A stretch of DNA of 64,000 nucleotides from Povalibacter uvarum. GTDB taxonomy: Bacteria; Pseudomonadota; Gammaproteobacteria; Steroidobacterales; Steroidobacteraceae. The stretch lies in assembly GCF_014202975.1 (NCBI RefSeq), contig NZ_JACHHZ010000004.1, forward strand, positions 124,001-188,000, read 5' to 3'. Shown here one piece after another: positions 53,074 through 61,362 of the stretch. The notes below the pieces were generated by a model. That model saw only the letters and a program-made list of their open reading frames with translations, had not been told where the DNA came from and made no database searches. The translations under genes and the position numbers were made by a program. Numbering within the stretch: position 1 is the stretch's first letter; each line of letters starts with the position of its first letter.

Positions 53074-54557
53074 TACGTAGTATCGCCTGTGTCTACGCCC
53101 GCCTGCTCCAGATCCCTTCGCAGCGATTCCAGCTGCCGCTCATATCGACGCCATCGTCCCGACGACTCCCGGTAAACGGGTCGGCGAACCTGCCAGACGC
53201 TCGCGGTTTTGACTGCGGTCCGCGCCTGGTGAAACGAAAGAACCGCGTCCTCCCAAGGCAACTCGCAGAACGCCAGAAGCTCCCTCGTCGAGCCCGCCGG
53301 GTCGGCGACGAATGCGTCGTAATCGAAATTCAGGATGTCCGGGCCATGGAGCGATTGCCAGTGCGCCATGAGCCGGCGGTATTGCGCGTAGTAATGACCG
53401 ATGTCCGCCAGGTCCAGCGCATAGCTCATGCGATGGTCGAGATGGAGAAAGTAGATCGACAGACAGTTGTCCAGCGGCTGGCGCTGTGTGTGAATGATCC
53501 TTGCGTTCGGAAACAGCCGCTTGATCAGTCCGATGTAGAGGAAGTTGTCCGGCCTCTTGTCAGTTACATGCGAGGCACCCGGAAACAGCTTCGCCAGGCT
53601 GTCGAGGTACTGTTGCGCCAGTGACCGCAGTTGCGGTTCGGTAACGCTGCTCATCCTGTTCGGGAACGGCGTCAGCACCTGCGATGCGAGCGACGGTATG
53701 AAAGGCAGTTCGCCGCCGGAGCGGATCTGCGAATGGGCGGCGAGCACTTGCTCGGCCAGCGTCGATCCCGAGCGGAACATGCCGCAGATGAAGATCGGCT
53801 GCGGTTGCAGCGGCGTCGCCGGCGCCCGGGGGGCGGCGGGGAACTGCGCGATGATCGCGTCGATCAATCGTTCGTGTGCCGCACGGTCATAGCGAGGCGC
53901 ATTCGCAGGTGCCGCAGCCCGGCTGTCGCGATTGGCGGCGCTGCAAGCATCGAATGCTTCGTCGTAGGAACCGCAAGCATCCAGGACTTTGCCCAGAGCG
54001 AATCCGAGACTCGCTTTGTCGAGAACATTCGTCGCGGGGTCGCCGATCGCGAGACGGAGTCGGTTCACGATGGGCTCGTCGCGGTGTTTCGCCAGCGTGA
54101 GGCTCGCGTAGCGCGACAGCGCTTCGTAGTGATGCGGGTCGAGCGCGAGGATTCGTTCGTACAAGGCGATTGCGTCTGTGCGTCGCCCGTAATCCTCACG
54201 CAGGTTCGCGAGATTGAACAGCGCCGGCACATAGCGAGAGTTGATGCGCAGAGCTGCATCAAGTTCGCGCTCCGCGGCATCGTCCTGCCTCAGGCAGTCC
54301 GAGTAGATGACTCCGCGGTTGAGATGAACTTCTTCAGGCAGCGACACGCCGCGGTCGAGCGCTTGCTGATATGACGCAAGCGCTTCCGCGAACTTGCCCA
54401 TGCGTCGTTGCAGCAGCGCAAGGTTGTACCAGGTGTCGGTGAGCTCAGGCCAATGGCCGAGGATCTGAGTGTAGAGAGCTTCGGCTTCCGCGAGCCTGCC
54501 CGCCTGTTCCAGCAGCGTGGCCTGATGCGCGAGTGCTCTGGGATCGCTGCGGGTCAT
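53073..54557 (-). CDS. TPR-sulfotransferase
   Basis: The 494-residue product has TPR repeats at residues 1-160 (LYTQILGHWPELTDTWYNLA; ALYERILALDPHHYEALSRY) and a sulfotransferase domain with the PAPS-binding loop IFICGMFRSGSTLAEQVLAA, a conserved GGELPFI segment, DKRPDNFLYIGLIKRLFPNA and the 3'-phosphate-type binding stretch IIHTQRQPLDNCLSIYF. It would sulfate a hydroxyl or Tyr on a substrate bound by the TPRs, in the cytosol. It follows glgA by 12 bp, so it is likely in the same transcript. It is intact, unlike the sulfotransferase gene at 35308. Confidence 0.92.
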   Translation of the reverse strand: MTRSDPRALAHQATLLEQAGRLAEAEALYTQILGHWPELTDTWYNLALLQRRMGKFAEALASYQQALDRGVSLPEEVHLNRGVIYSDCLRQDDAAERELDAALRINSRYVPALFNLANLREDYGRRTDAIALYERILALDPHHYEALSRYASLTLAKHRDEPIVNRLRLAIGDPATNVLDKASLGFALGKVLDACGSYDEAFDACSAANRDSRAAAPANAPRYDRAAHERLIDAIIAQFPAAPRAPATPLQPQPIFICGMFRSGSTLAEQVLAAHSQIRSGGELPFIPSLASQVLTPFPNRMSSVTEPQLRSLAQQYLDSLAKLFPGASHVTDKRPDNFLYIGLIKRLFPNARIIHTQRQPLDNCLSIYFLHLDHRMSYALDLADIGHYYAQYRRLMAHWQSLHGPDILNFDYDAFVADPAGSTRELLAFCELPWEDAVLSFHQARTAVKTASVWQVRRPVYRESSGRWRRYERQLESLRRDLEQAGVDTGDTT

Positions 54558-54569
54558 GGCGGAGCGTGA

Positions 54570-56015
54570 CTAGCGAATCAACGATTCGTACAGGTTCTCG
54601 TACTCGCGCCCCTGCGCATCCCAGGAAAAATCCTGCGCCATGCCGTTGCGCATCATCTGCGTCCACGCGTCCCGATCCTTGAAGAGGTCGAGCGCGGTCT
54701 GCAATGCCCAGCGCATCGCGGGCACGTCGAAATCGTTGAAGACGATGCCGGTGCCCTGGCGCGAATCGCCATCCCACATCTGCACGGAGTCCGCGAGTCC
54801 GCCCGTCTTGCGCACGATCGGGACGGTGCCGTACTTCAGGCTGTACATCTGGTTCAGGCCGCACGGCTCGTACATCGAAGGCATGAGGAAAATGTCCGCC
54901 GCCGCTTCGATCAGATGGGCGATCTCTTCGCTGTAGCCGCGATGAAAGACGACCCGGTCGGGAAAGCGCTGCTGCAGTCCTTCGAAGAAGCGCTCGTAGC
55001 GTGCCTCCCCGTTGCCGACACCGACGAGGCAGCAGTCGCGACCCGCCAGCACTTCCGGCAGCGTGTCGAAGAGCAGATCGAAGCCCTTCTGCGGCGTGAG
55101 TCGCGACACGATGCCGAACATCGGCGTCTTCTCGGGCAGCGACAGGTTCATCCAGTCCAGGAAGGCGCGCTTGCCGGCGGCTTTCCCGGAGAGATCGTCC
55201 CGGGTGTAACGATGTTTGAGATAGCGATCGAGCGCGGGATTCCAGTCTGCGTAGTCGACGCCGTTCAGGATGCCGACGACTTCATCTCCCCGTTCGCGCA
55301 ACGTGCCATCGAGTCCGTGCCCGCCGATCGGTGTCTGTATTTCGCGGGCGTAGGTCGGACTCACGGTGCTCACACGATGCGCATGACGCAGGCCTTCGCG
55401 CAGCCAGTTGATCTGACCGGCGCCGAAATCAGAAGGCGAGAGGAGTCCGCGGATCTCTCCACCGACATCGTAAGCCGTGCCGGCGCCGAAGACGCCCTGG
55501 TAGCCGATGTTGTGGATCGACATGATCGTGCGCGACTGCTCGAAGAGCCGGTCCCAGGCATAGAGGGTCTTGAGCATCAGCGGCACGAGTCCCGTGTGCC
55601 AGTCGTTGCAATGAACGATCTGCGGCGCGAAGCCCATGCGCTGGCACGACTCCAGCACCGCGCGCTGGAGCACCAGGAAGCGCAGATGCTCGTCGGGCCC
55701 GTTCGTGTAGATCGTCGGTCGATCGAATGCCGCCGGGCAGTGCACGAGAAGGACAGGCGTCGTGGAGCCGGGCAAATGCGCCTGCAGCAGCGAGAAGCTG
55801 TAGCGATGCGGGCCCAGGCGCAGTTCGACGTCCTGCACGTTCGGGACGTGGTCCGCGTTCAGGGCACCTAGCCCGATGCTGGAATACAGCGGCATGAAGA
55901 GCCGCACGTCATGACCGCGACCATGCAGATATCGCGGCAAGGCGCCTGCCACGTCGGCCAACCCGCCAGTCTTCGCGAGCGGCGCGATCTCGGAGGCGAT
56001 GAAACAGATGCGCAT
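54570..56015 (-). CDS. glgA: glycogen synthase (ADP-glucose dependent)
   Basis: GlgA adds glucose from ADP-glucose to a growing alpha-1,4-glucan. The 481-residue product has the ADP-glucose site KTGGLADVAGALPRYL at its start, IVHCNDWHTGLVPLML, GIVSRLTPQKGFDLLFDTLP, and the EPCGLNQMYSLKYGTVPIVR block with the C-terminal catalytic region. Length is typical. The ATG at 56015 has no strong ribosome-binding site. phaR lies 68 bp upstream on the same strand and the TPR-sulfotransferase 12 bp downstream. Confidence 0.96.
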   Translation of the reverse strand: MRICFIASEIAPLAKTGGLADVAGALPRYLHGRGHDVRLFMPLYSSIGLGALNADHVPNVQDVELRLGPHRYSFSLLQAHLPGSTTPVLLVHCPAAFDRPTIYTNGPDEHLRFLVLQRAVLESCQRMGFAPQIVHCNDWHTGLVPLMLKTLYAWDRLFEQSRTIMSIHNIGYQGVFGAGTAYDVGGEIRGLLSPSDFGAGQINWLREGLRHAHRVSTVSPTYAREIQTPIGGHGLDGTLRERGDEVVGILNGVDYADWNPALDRYLKHRYTRDDLSGKAAGKRAFLDWMNLSLPEKTPMFGIVSRLTPQKGFDLLFDTLPEVLAGRDCCLVGVGNGEARYERFFEGLQQRFPDRVVFHRGYSEEIAHLIEAAADIFLMPSMYEPCGLNQMYSLKYGTVPIVRKTGGLADSVQMWDGDSRQGTGIVFNDFDVPAMRWALQTALDLFKDRDAWTQMMRNGMAQDFSWDAQGREYENLYESLIR

Positions 56016-56083
56016 GGAGTGCGTGGGGGCGTCGGGATGCGAGCGATCGGATGCCCGCGGTCAGGCGTCCACGCGCGGCACGG

Positions 56084-56602
56084 TCATCGCGTCGGGTCCG
56101 AGCCCGGCTTCTCGTTGCTGGCCGGCGTGTCGGCGCCGTTGCTCTTGGAATCGCGCGGCGGCGCGAATGCAGCCAGCATCGACTCCTGCATGCGGGCCCA
56201 GACTTCCAGGTTCTGGCGGGTGAGCTCCGACATGGCCGCCATCGGCGCATTCGTCATCATGCGGGTGAGCTGGGTCTGCACCGTTTCCTGCTGGCGCATG
56301 AAGGTCTCGACGCTCTTCTCGAGATACGCGCTGAGGAAGCCCTGCAGCGAGTTGCCGTAGAAGCGGATCAGCGACTCGAGCAGCGCGGTCGAGAGGATCG
56401 GTCGCCCGAACTGTTCCTGGTCGGCGATCACCTGCAGCAGGATCAGGCGGGTGATGTCCTCGTTGGTCTTGTCCTCGATGACCTTCACCTGTTCGCCGGC
56501 GACGACCATCGTGCGGATGTCGTCCAGCGTGATGTGCCGGCTTTGCGACGCGTCATACAGCCGACGATTCGCATACTTCTTGATCAGGCGTGGTTCGCTC
56601 AT
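56084..56602 (-). CDS. phaR: polyhydroxyalkanoate synthesis regulator PhaR
   Basis: The 172-residue product has the PHB/PHA accumulation regulator DNA-binding domain at its start (LIKKYANRRLYDASQSRHIT, LDDIRTMVVAGEQVKVIEDK) and the second domain (QEQFGRPILSTALLESLIRF, YGNSLQGFLSAYLEKSVETF). PhaR represses PHA granule genes and senses free polymer in other bacteria. The ATG at 56602 is preferred to 56665. It diverges from phaE and lies upstream of glgA, a placement that could let one regulator's transcript carry both storage pathways. Confidence 0.94.
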   Translation of the reverse strand: MSEPRLIKKYANRRLYDASQSRHITLDDIRTMVVAGEQVKVIEDKTNEDITRLILLQVIADQEQFGRPILSTALLESLIRFYGNSLQGFLSAYLEKSVETFMRQQETVQTQLTRMMTNAPMAAMSELTRQNLEVWARMQESMLAAFAPPRDSKSNGADTPASNEKPGSDPTR

Positions 56603-56785
56603 GCACGGTCCCGTGAATTCTTCGCTAGCAATAGCGTGCCGGCGCCCGGTGGTTTTCTGGGACAATGCCCCAACAAGGCGTTACGCACTGCGAGGCGGGC
56701 TACTGTAGCGACGCCGATTTGGCGCTGCAACAAGGGCGACAGAAGCTCTCTTGCGGCGCAGCGGGCGATGGAGGCGGCGGAATCG

Positions 56786-57601
56786 ATGGGCGATCAGGAC
56801 CCGAAGGCAAACGGCAGCCCCTGGGCGGCGGAATGGATCGAGCAACAGCGTGAATTGCTGCGGCAGCGCACGGCTGCGGGCGGCGCCGGCGGGACCGAGG
56901 AAGTCCGCGCGATCGGGGACAAATGGCTCGATCTGGGGCAGTCCTGGCTGCAGGGAATTGCCGATACCGCTTCGCAGGGCACCCAATCGTTCGCGGGCTT
57001 CCAGGTAGGCGAGGAACTCCTGGATGCGTGGAAGAGCGCTTGGACGGCTGCCGGGGTGACCCAGCAAAGCGCCGCGCGCGCATTCTCGGACATGCTCGGC
57101 CGTCTGCCGCCGGTCGGTCTGGCTCGCGAGCACACTGAAGCGTGGCGGGAGCTCGCTGCAGCCCAGGCTGAGTGTGCGCAGCTCGAACAGGAATTGCGGG
57201 GCGCATTGCTGGGAGTGCAACGGGACGCGCTGGATCTGCTCGAACAGCGCGTACGCGAGCGAAAAGAGCCGATCGGCGGTTATCGTGACCTGTACAACCT
57301 CTGGGTCGAGTGCGCGGAGCAGGTCTTCGCGAAAGTGGCCCACAGCGAGACCTACGGCAAGCTTCAGGCGGAGCTGGGGAATGCGAGCATGCGATTGCGC
57401 GCTCGTCAGCAGAAAGTCGTCGAGTACGGACTGCGGCAGTTCGACTTGCCGACACGCTCGGAGCTGAACTCCGTGCATCGCCAGATACGCGCGTTGAAAC
57501 AGCAGGTCGCGGACCTGTCGCAAGGGCGATCGAAGCCGAAGGCGAAGAAGGCGGTTCGTGCCGCGCCGAAGCGGCGTGCAGCGAAGGGCCGATCCCGATG
57601 A
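56786..57601 (+). CDS. phaE: class III PHA synthase subunit PhaE
   Basis: The 271-residue product is the accessory subunit of class III PHA synthase. It has the family's PhaE patterns WKSAWTAAGV, ERKEPIGGYRDLYNLWVECA and EQVFAKVAHSETYGKLQAEL, near-identical in spirit to those of purple sulfur bacteria, and ends with a basic Lys/Arg-Ala tail. The ATG at 56786 has GGAGG 10 bp upstream; an ATG at 56768 is an alternative. Its stop overlaps the phaC start as ATGA. Confidence 0.93.
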   Translation: MGDQDPKANGSPWAAEWIEQQRELLRQRTAAGGAGGTEEVRAIGDKWLDLGQSWLQGIADTASQGTQSFAGFQVGEELLDAWKSAWTAAGVTQQSAARAFSDMLGRLPPVGLAREHTEAWRELAAAQAECAQLEQELRGALLGVQRDALDLLEQRVRERKEPIGGYRDLYNLWVECAEQVFAKVAHSETYGKLQAELGNASMRLRARQQKVVEYGLRQFDLPTRSELNSVHRQIRALKQQVADLSQGRSKPKAKKAVRAAPKRRAAKGRSR

Positions 57602-58683
57602 CCGAAATCAAATTCGATCGTGAGCAGGTGAAGCAGGACACGGACGCTTTCGTGCAGCGGCTGACGCAGGGGCTTGCTGTGCTCGCACAAGCCGGCGACG
57701 TCACTATCGGCAGCGCTCCGAAAGACGCGGTGTATGAAGAGGACAAACTCGTCCTCTATCGCTATCGACCCGCTGCTGATGTCCCTGCAAAGAACCGCGT
57801 GCGCACGCCGCTTTTGATCTGCTACGCGCTCGTGAACCGCCCGTACATGATGGATCTGCAGCCGGATCGCTCGCTGATCCGCGGGCTGTTGCAGCGGGGT
57901 GTCGATGTCTACCTGATCGATTGGGGCTATCCCGACGGCGCCGATCGCTTCCTGACGATCGACGACTACGTTTCCGGTTACCTCGCACGGTGTGTCGACG
58001 TCGTTCGCGAAGCGAGCGGGCAGGACCGTATCAATCTCCTCGGCGTCTGCCAGGGCGGCACGCTCAGCCTGTGCTACGCGGCTCTTCACCGCGAGACGCT
58101 GCGCAATCTCGTGACGATGGTGACGCCGGTGGATTTCCAGACACCGCAGAACCTCCTGACCAAGTGGACGAAGCACGTCGATCTCGATCAGCTCGTTGCC
58201 ACGACCGGCAACGTCCCGGGCGAGATGCTCAACGCGCTGTTCCTCGGACTGCAGCCCTTCCGGCTGACGAGCCAGAAGTACGTCGATCTGCTCGATCACA
58301 TCGACGATCCCAAGGCGCTGGAGAATTTCCTGCGCATGGAGAAATGGATCTTCGACAGTCCCGACCAGCCCGGCGAGATGTTCCGCCAGTTCATGCAGTG
58401 GTTCGTGAAGGAGAACCGCCTCGTGAACGACGCGCTCGATCTCAACGGACGTCCGGTCCGCTTGAAGGACATCCGCACGCCTTTGTTGAACATCTACGCC
58501 ACGCAGGATCACCTCGTGCCGCCGAGTGCGAGCACACCGCTCGAACAGCGCGTCGGTTCGCGCGACTACTCGAGCTATGCGTTCCCCGGCGGTCACATCG
58601 GGATCTACGTGAGCGGCGCAGCGCAGCGGGAAGTGCCGACGCGGATCGCGCAGTGGTTGAAAGAGCGTGACGGAAAGCGGTGA
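57598..58683 (+). CDS. phaC: class III PHA synthase catalytic subunit PhaC
   Basis: PhaC polymerises hydroxyacyl-CoA into polyhydroxyalkanoate at the granule surface. The 361-residue product has the short class III length, the lipase-like box with catalytic Cys (LLGVCQGGTL), Asp in YATQDHLVPP and His in FPGGHIGIYV, and VYLIDWGYPDGADRF upstream. Translation is coupled to phaE by the ATGA overlap. A terminator-like structure follows at 58738-58790. Confidence 0.96.
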   Translation: MTEIKFDREQVKQDTDAFVQRLTQGLAVLAQAGDVTIGSAPKDAVYEEDKLVLYRYRPAADVPAKNRVRTPLLICYALVNRPYMMDLQPDRSLIRGLLQRGVDVYLIDWGYPDGADRFLTIDDYVSGYLARCVDVVREASGQDRINLLGVCQGGTLSLCYAALHRETLRNLVTMVTPVDFQTPQNLLTKWTKHVDLDQLVATTGNVPGEMLNALFLGLQPFRLTSQKYVDLLDHIDDPKALENFLRMEKWIFDSPDQPGEMFRQFMQWFVKENRLVNDALDLNGRPVRLKDIRTPLLNIYATQDHLVPPSASTPLEQRVGSRDYSSYAFPGGHIGIYVSGAAQREVPTRIAQWLKERDGKR

Positions 58684-58710
58684 GCCGCGAGCGACGAGTT
58701 GTGAGCCGGA
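58681..58710. repeat. GCGAGCGACGAG repeat after phaC
   Basis: TGAGCCGCGAGCGACGAGTT with the following GTGAGCC is the reverse of the CGCTCGC-type repeats found at the UvrA junctions. It directly follows the phaC stop codon. Confidence 0.55.
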
Positions 58711-58737
58711 CCGGGACCGGTCATCAGCTGATAACCT

Positions 58738-58790
58738 CGGGCAGTTGACGCCGTCGACGAACGGCGCGCACTCTCGTGCCCGGTTTTTTT
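58738..58790 (+). terminator. probable terminator of phaE-phaC
   Basis: CGGGCA and TGCCCG form an outer stem around an inner CGCCGT-CGACGA-ACGGCG hairpin, followed by seven T residues at 58784-58790. The branched form makes it less certain than the other terminators. Confidence 0.6.
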
Positions 58791-58850
58791 GTTCGCGGCC
58801 CGTTGCCCATTCGGACGTGTCGGCTTCCGTTGTCGTTTTCCGTTATCTGA

Positions 58851-58875
58851 ACTAACCGCCAACCGCTAACCGCGA
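58851..58875. repeat. AACCGCY 7-bp repeat upstream of cysK
   Basis: Three units, AACCGCC, AACCGCT and AACCGCG, precede the cysK ATG. The inverse appears just after cysK at 59835-59866, so the gene is flanked by inverted copies. Confidence 0.85.
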
Positions 58876-58888
58876 GTCACTACTTCTC

Positions 58889-59830
58889 ATGATTTACGAC
58901 AGCATTCTCGGCACCATCGGCCGCACTCCCATCGTCCGCATCAACCGGCTCGCGCCGGCCAACGTCACGATGTACGTGAAGTGCGAGTTCTTCAATCCGC
59001 TCTCATCGGTGAAGGACCGTCTCGCGATCGGCATCATCGAAGATGCCGAGCGGCGCGGTGCACTGAAGCCCGGACAGACGGTCATCGAAGCGACCTCCGG
59101 CAACACCGGCATCGCACTCGCAATGGTCTGCGCGGCGAAGGGCTATCCGTTCGTTGCGGTCATGGTCGAAACGTTCTCCGTCGAGCGGCGCAAGATCATG
59201 CGCATGCTCGGAGCCAAAGTGTTTCTCACACCCGCCGCGGAGCGCGGTTCGGGCATGGTGCGCAAGGCAGAGGAGCTGGCGAAGAAGCACGGCTGGTTCC
59301 TCGCCCGCCAGTTCGAAAACCAGGCGAATCCGGAGTATCACCGCAACACCACCGGCCCGGAGATCCTCAGCGACTTCGCCGGCAAGCGGCTCGATTTCTG
59401 GGTCACCGGCTGGGGCACGGGCGGCACGCTGACCGGCGCGGGCGAGATGATCAAGAAGGCACGGCCGGAGACGAAGATCGTCGTCACCGAGCCGGCGGGC
59501 GCATCGCTGCTGACCGGCGCCGAATTCAAGCCCCACAAGATCCAGGGCTGGACGCCGGATTTCGTGCCCGCCGTCCTGAATCGCGGCGTTCCTGATGAAA
59601 TTCTGCCCGTGACCGACGACGAGGCGCTTCAGGCCGCCCGGAACCTGGCGGCGAAGGAAGGCATCTTCTGCGGCATCTCGTCCGGCGGCACTTTCGCGGC
59701 TGCTCTCAAGGTCGCCAACAAGGCGCCCAACGGCTCGGTGATCCTCGCCATGCTGCCGGATACCGGTGAGCGTTATCTGAGCACTGTCCTCTTCGAGGGC
59801 ATTCAGGACGCTTCGGACTCCGAACCGTAA
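58889..59830 (+). CDS. cysK: cysteine synthase (O-acetylserine sulfhydrylase)
   Basis: The enzyme makes cysteine from O-acetylserine and sulfide with pyridoxal phosphate. The 313-residue product has the PLP Lys in NPLSSVKDRLA, the substrate loop EATSGNTGIALA, the phosphate cup GTGGTLTGAGEMI and the C-terminal SSGGTFAAALK. This is the CysK/CysM family; CysK is the better match in length and loop. Both sides carry inverted 7-bp repeats. The ATG at 58889 has only a weak ribosome-binding site. It would use sulfide from assimilation. Confidence 0.93.
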   Translation: MIYDSILGTIGRTPIVRINRLAPANVTMYVKCEFFNPLSSVKDRLAIGIIEDAERRGALKPGQTVIEATSGNTGIALAMVCAAKGYPFVAVMVETFSVERRKIMRMLGAKVFLTPAAERGSGMVRKAEELAKKHGWFLARQFENQANPEYHRNTTGPEILSDFAGKRLDFWVTGWGTGGTLTGAGEMIKKARPETKIVVTEPAGASLLTGAEFKPHKIQGWTPDFVPAVLNRGVPDEILPVTDDEALQAARNLAAKEGIFCGISSGGTFAAALKVANKAPNGSVILAMLPDTGERYLSTVLFEGIQDASDSEP

Positions 59831-59834
59831 AGAG

Positions 59835-59866
59835 AAGCGGTTGGCGGTTAGCGGTTGGCGGCTAGC
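59835..59866. repeat. AACCGCY 7-bp repeat downstream of cysK (inverted)
   Basis: GCGGTTGGCGGTTAGCGGTT and the following GGCGG are the inverse of the units at 58851-58875. Confidence 0.85.
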
Positions 59867-59884
59867 CGGATTAGCTCCGCCTGC

Positions 59885-59928
59885 GTCATTCCCGCGAAAG
59901 CGGGAATGACGGGCAGCGCGGAATGACG
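59885..59928. repeat. TCATTCCCGCG-type palindromic repeat, copy 4
   Basis: A perfect hairpin, ATTCCCGCGAAAGCGGGAAT, bounded by GTC and GAC, is followed by a half copy (GCGCGGAATGACG). Confidence 0.9.
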
Positions 59929-60228
59929 AACAGGGCCTGCCCGTACGGGCCCGAATCCGGCCCGGCCCGAATTTCCGCCTTTTTCATCTTTCCCCTCGGT
60001 GCGTGAACTGGATTCGCGCGGATATCATTGAATTTACGATTCTTTACAGCTTCCAAGGGATGCGGCGGCTACCGTTTCCTGAACTCGCGGGGGGCGGACG
60101 GGTCGGACGCTGACTCGTCAAAGAAAATCTCGAGGTCGATGACATCGACTCTGGCCTGCATGTCCCCCAGGCCAGTCCCGGGCCGTTTCACGGCGGGGCC
60201 GCGCGGGATCCGCTGTCTTAGGCTTTGC

Positions 60229-61362
60229 ATGGTCTCAAGTGTGCGCAACATAGTCGTCGGGGCGGCGCTTCTCGTCGCGGTCGCGGGAATCGGCTGGTAT
60301 GCCGTATCGAATGGCGATGCGCCGGCGGCCAAGCCGGCGGCAGGCGCACGACCGGGCTTCGGACCCGGCGGACCGGTCGGGGTTCTGGTAGCGACGGTCG
60401 GCTACGAGCCCTTCGCGCAGGGCATGGAGGCCATCGGCACGGCTCGCGCGAACGAAGCGGTCGATATCACTGCGAAGGTCTCCAACCGCGTCACCGCCAT
60501 CGCTTTCCGCGAAGGTCAGCAGGTCAGGACAGGCGACGTGCTCGTCGAGTTCGACAGCGAGCAGGCGCGGGCGAATCTCGCCGAAGCTGAAGCCGCGCTG
60601 CGCGACAGCCGCAGCCAGTTCAATCGCAGTCGCGAACTGTTCGCGACGAAAGCACTCTCCGAAGCACAGCTCGATCAGCTGCAGGCGACACTGAGCATGA
60701 ACGAGGCTCGCGTCGCGGGCGCGCGATCGCAGCTCAACGACACGATCATCCGCGCGCCGTTCGCGGGCCGCGTCGGCCTTCGCAACGTCAGCATCGGCAG
60801 CTTCGTCAGCCCCACCACCGTCATCACGACGCTCGACGACACGAGCGTGATCAAGCTCGATTTCTCGGTGCCGGAAGTGTTCCTCGCCGACGTTCGCGAA
60901 GGACTCGAGATCACTGGCCGCACGACGGCTTACAGCGACGAAGTCTTCAAGGGGAAGGTGACCAGCATCGACAGTCGTCTCGATCCTGTCAGCCGCGCGG
61001 TGACGGTACGTGCCCGCATCGACAATCGCGACGGACGCCTGAAGCCCGGCATGCTCATGACGGTCAACCTGCAGCGCGTCGATGCTCCGACGCTGCTGAT
61101 TCCCGAGCAGGCGCTGGTGCCCGAAGGCGATCGCAAGTTCGTCTTCACCGTCCGTGACGAGAAGGCCGTGCGCACGGAAGTCCACACTGGTCGCCGCCGT
61201 CCGGGTGAAGTCGAAGTGCTGAAGGGACTCATCGAAGGCGACGTGGTCGTGGTCGAAGGCACGCAGAAAGTCCGCGACGGCCTCGCTGTCAAACCGACGA
61301 CGTCGAGCGAGGCGGTGCAGGGCGCGGCCATCGAGCCGAAGCTGCGACGGGATCGCGCATGA
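60229..61362 (+). CDS. RND efflux periplasmic adaptor subunit
   Basis: The 377-residue product has an N-terminal membrane anchor or signal (NIVVGAALLVAVAGIGWYAV), a Gly/Pro/Ala-rich linker, and the adaptor (HlyD/AcrA) order: lipoyl half VTAIAFREGQQVRTGDVLVE, a helical hairpin, the returning TIIRAPFAGRVGLRNVSIG and the barrel part. It links the inner membrane pump to an outer membrane channel; no channel gene is in the window. The ATG at 60229 is chosen by the anchor. Its stop overlaps the pump start as ATGA. Confidence 0.93.
   Translation: MVSSVRNIVVGAALLVAVAGIGWYAVSNGDAPAAKPAAGARPGFGPGGPVGVLVATVGYEPFAQGMEAIGTARANEAVDITAKVSNRVTAIAFREGQQVRTGDVLVEFDSEQARANLAEAEAALRDSRSQFNRSRELFATKALSEAQLDQLQATLSMNEARVAGARSQLNDTIIRAPFAGRVGLRNVSIGSFVSPTTVITTLDDTSVIKLDFSVPEVFLADVREGLEITGRTTAYSDEVFKGKVTSIDSRLDPVSRAVTVRARIDNRDGRLKPGMLMTVNLQRVDAPTLLIPEQALVPEGDRKFVFTVRDEKAVRTEVHTGRRRPGEVEVLKGLIEGDVVVVEGTQKVRDGLAVKPTTSSEAVQGAAIEPKLRRDRA

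Larger units (their letters stand above)
59831..60228. other. intergenic region with repeats, 398 bp
   Basis: The first 100 bp carry two repeat families. The rest, around 60025-60060, is AT-rich (ATTGAATTTACGATTCTTTA) and may hold the efflux operon promoter, without a clean -35/-10 pair. A frame continuous with the adaptor gene extends to 60028 but has no signal features. Confidence 0.5.
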
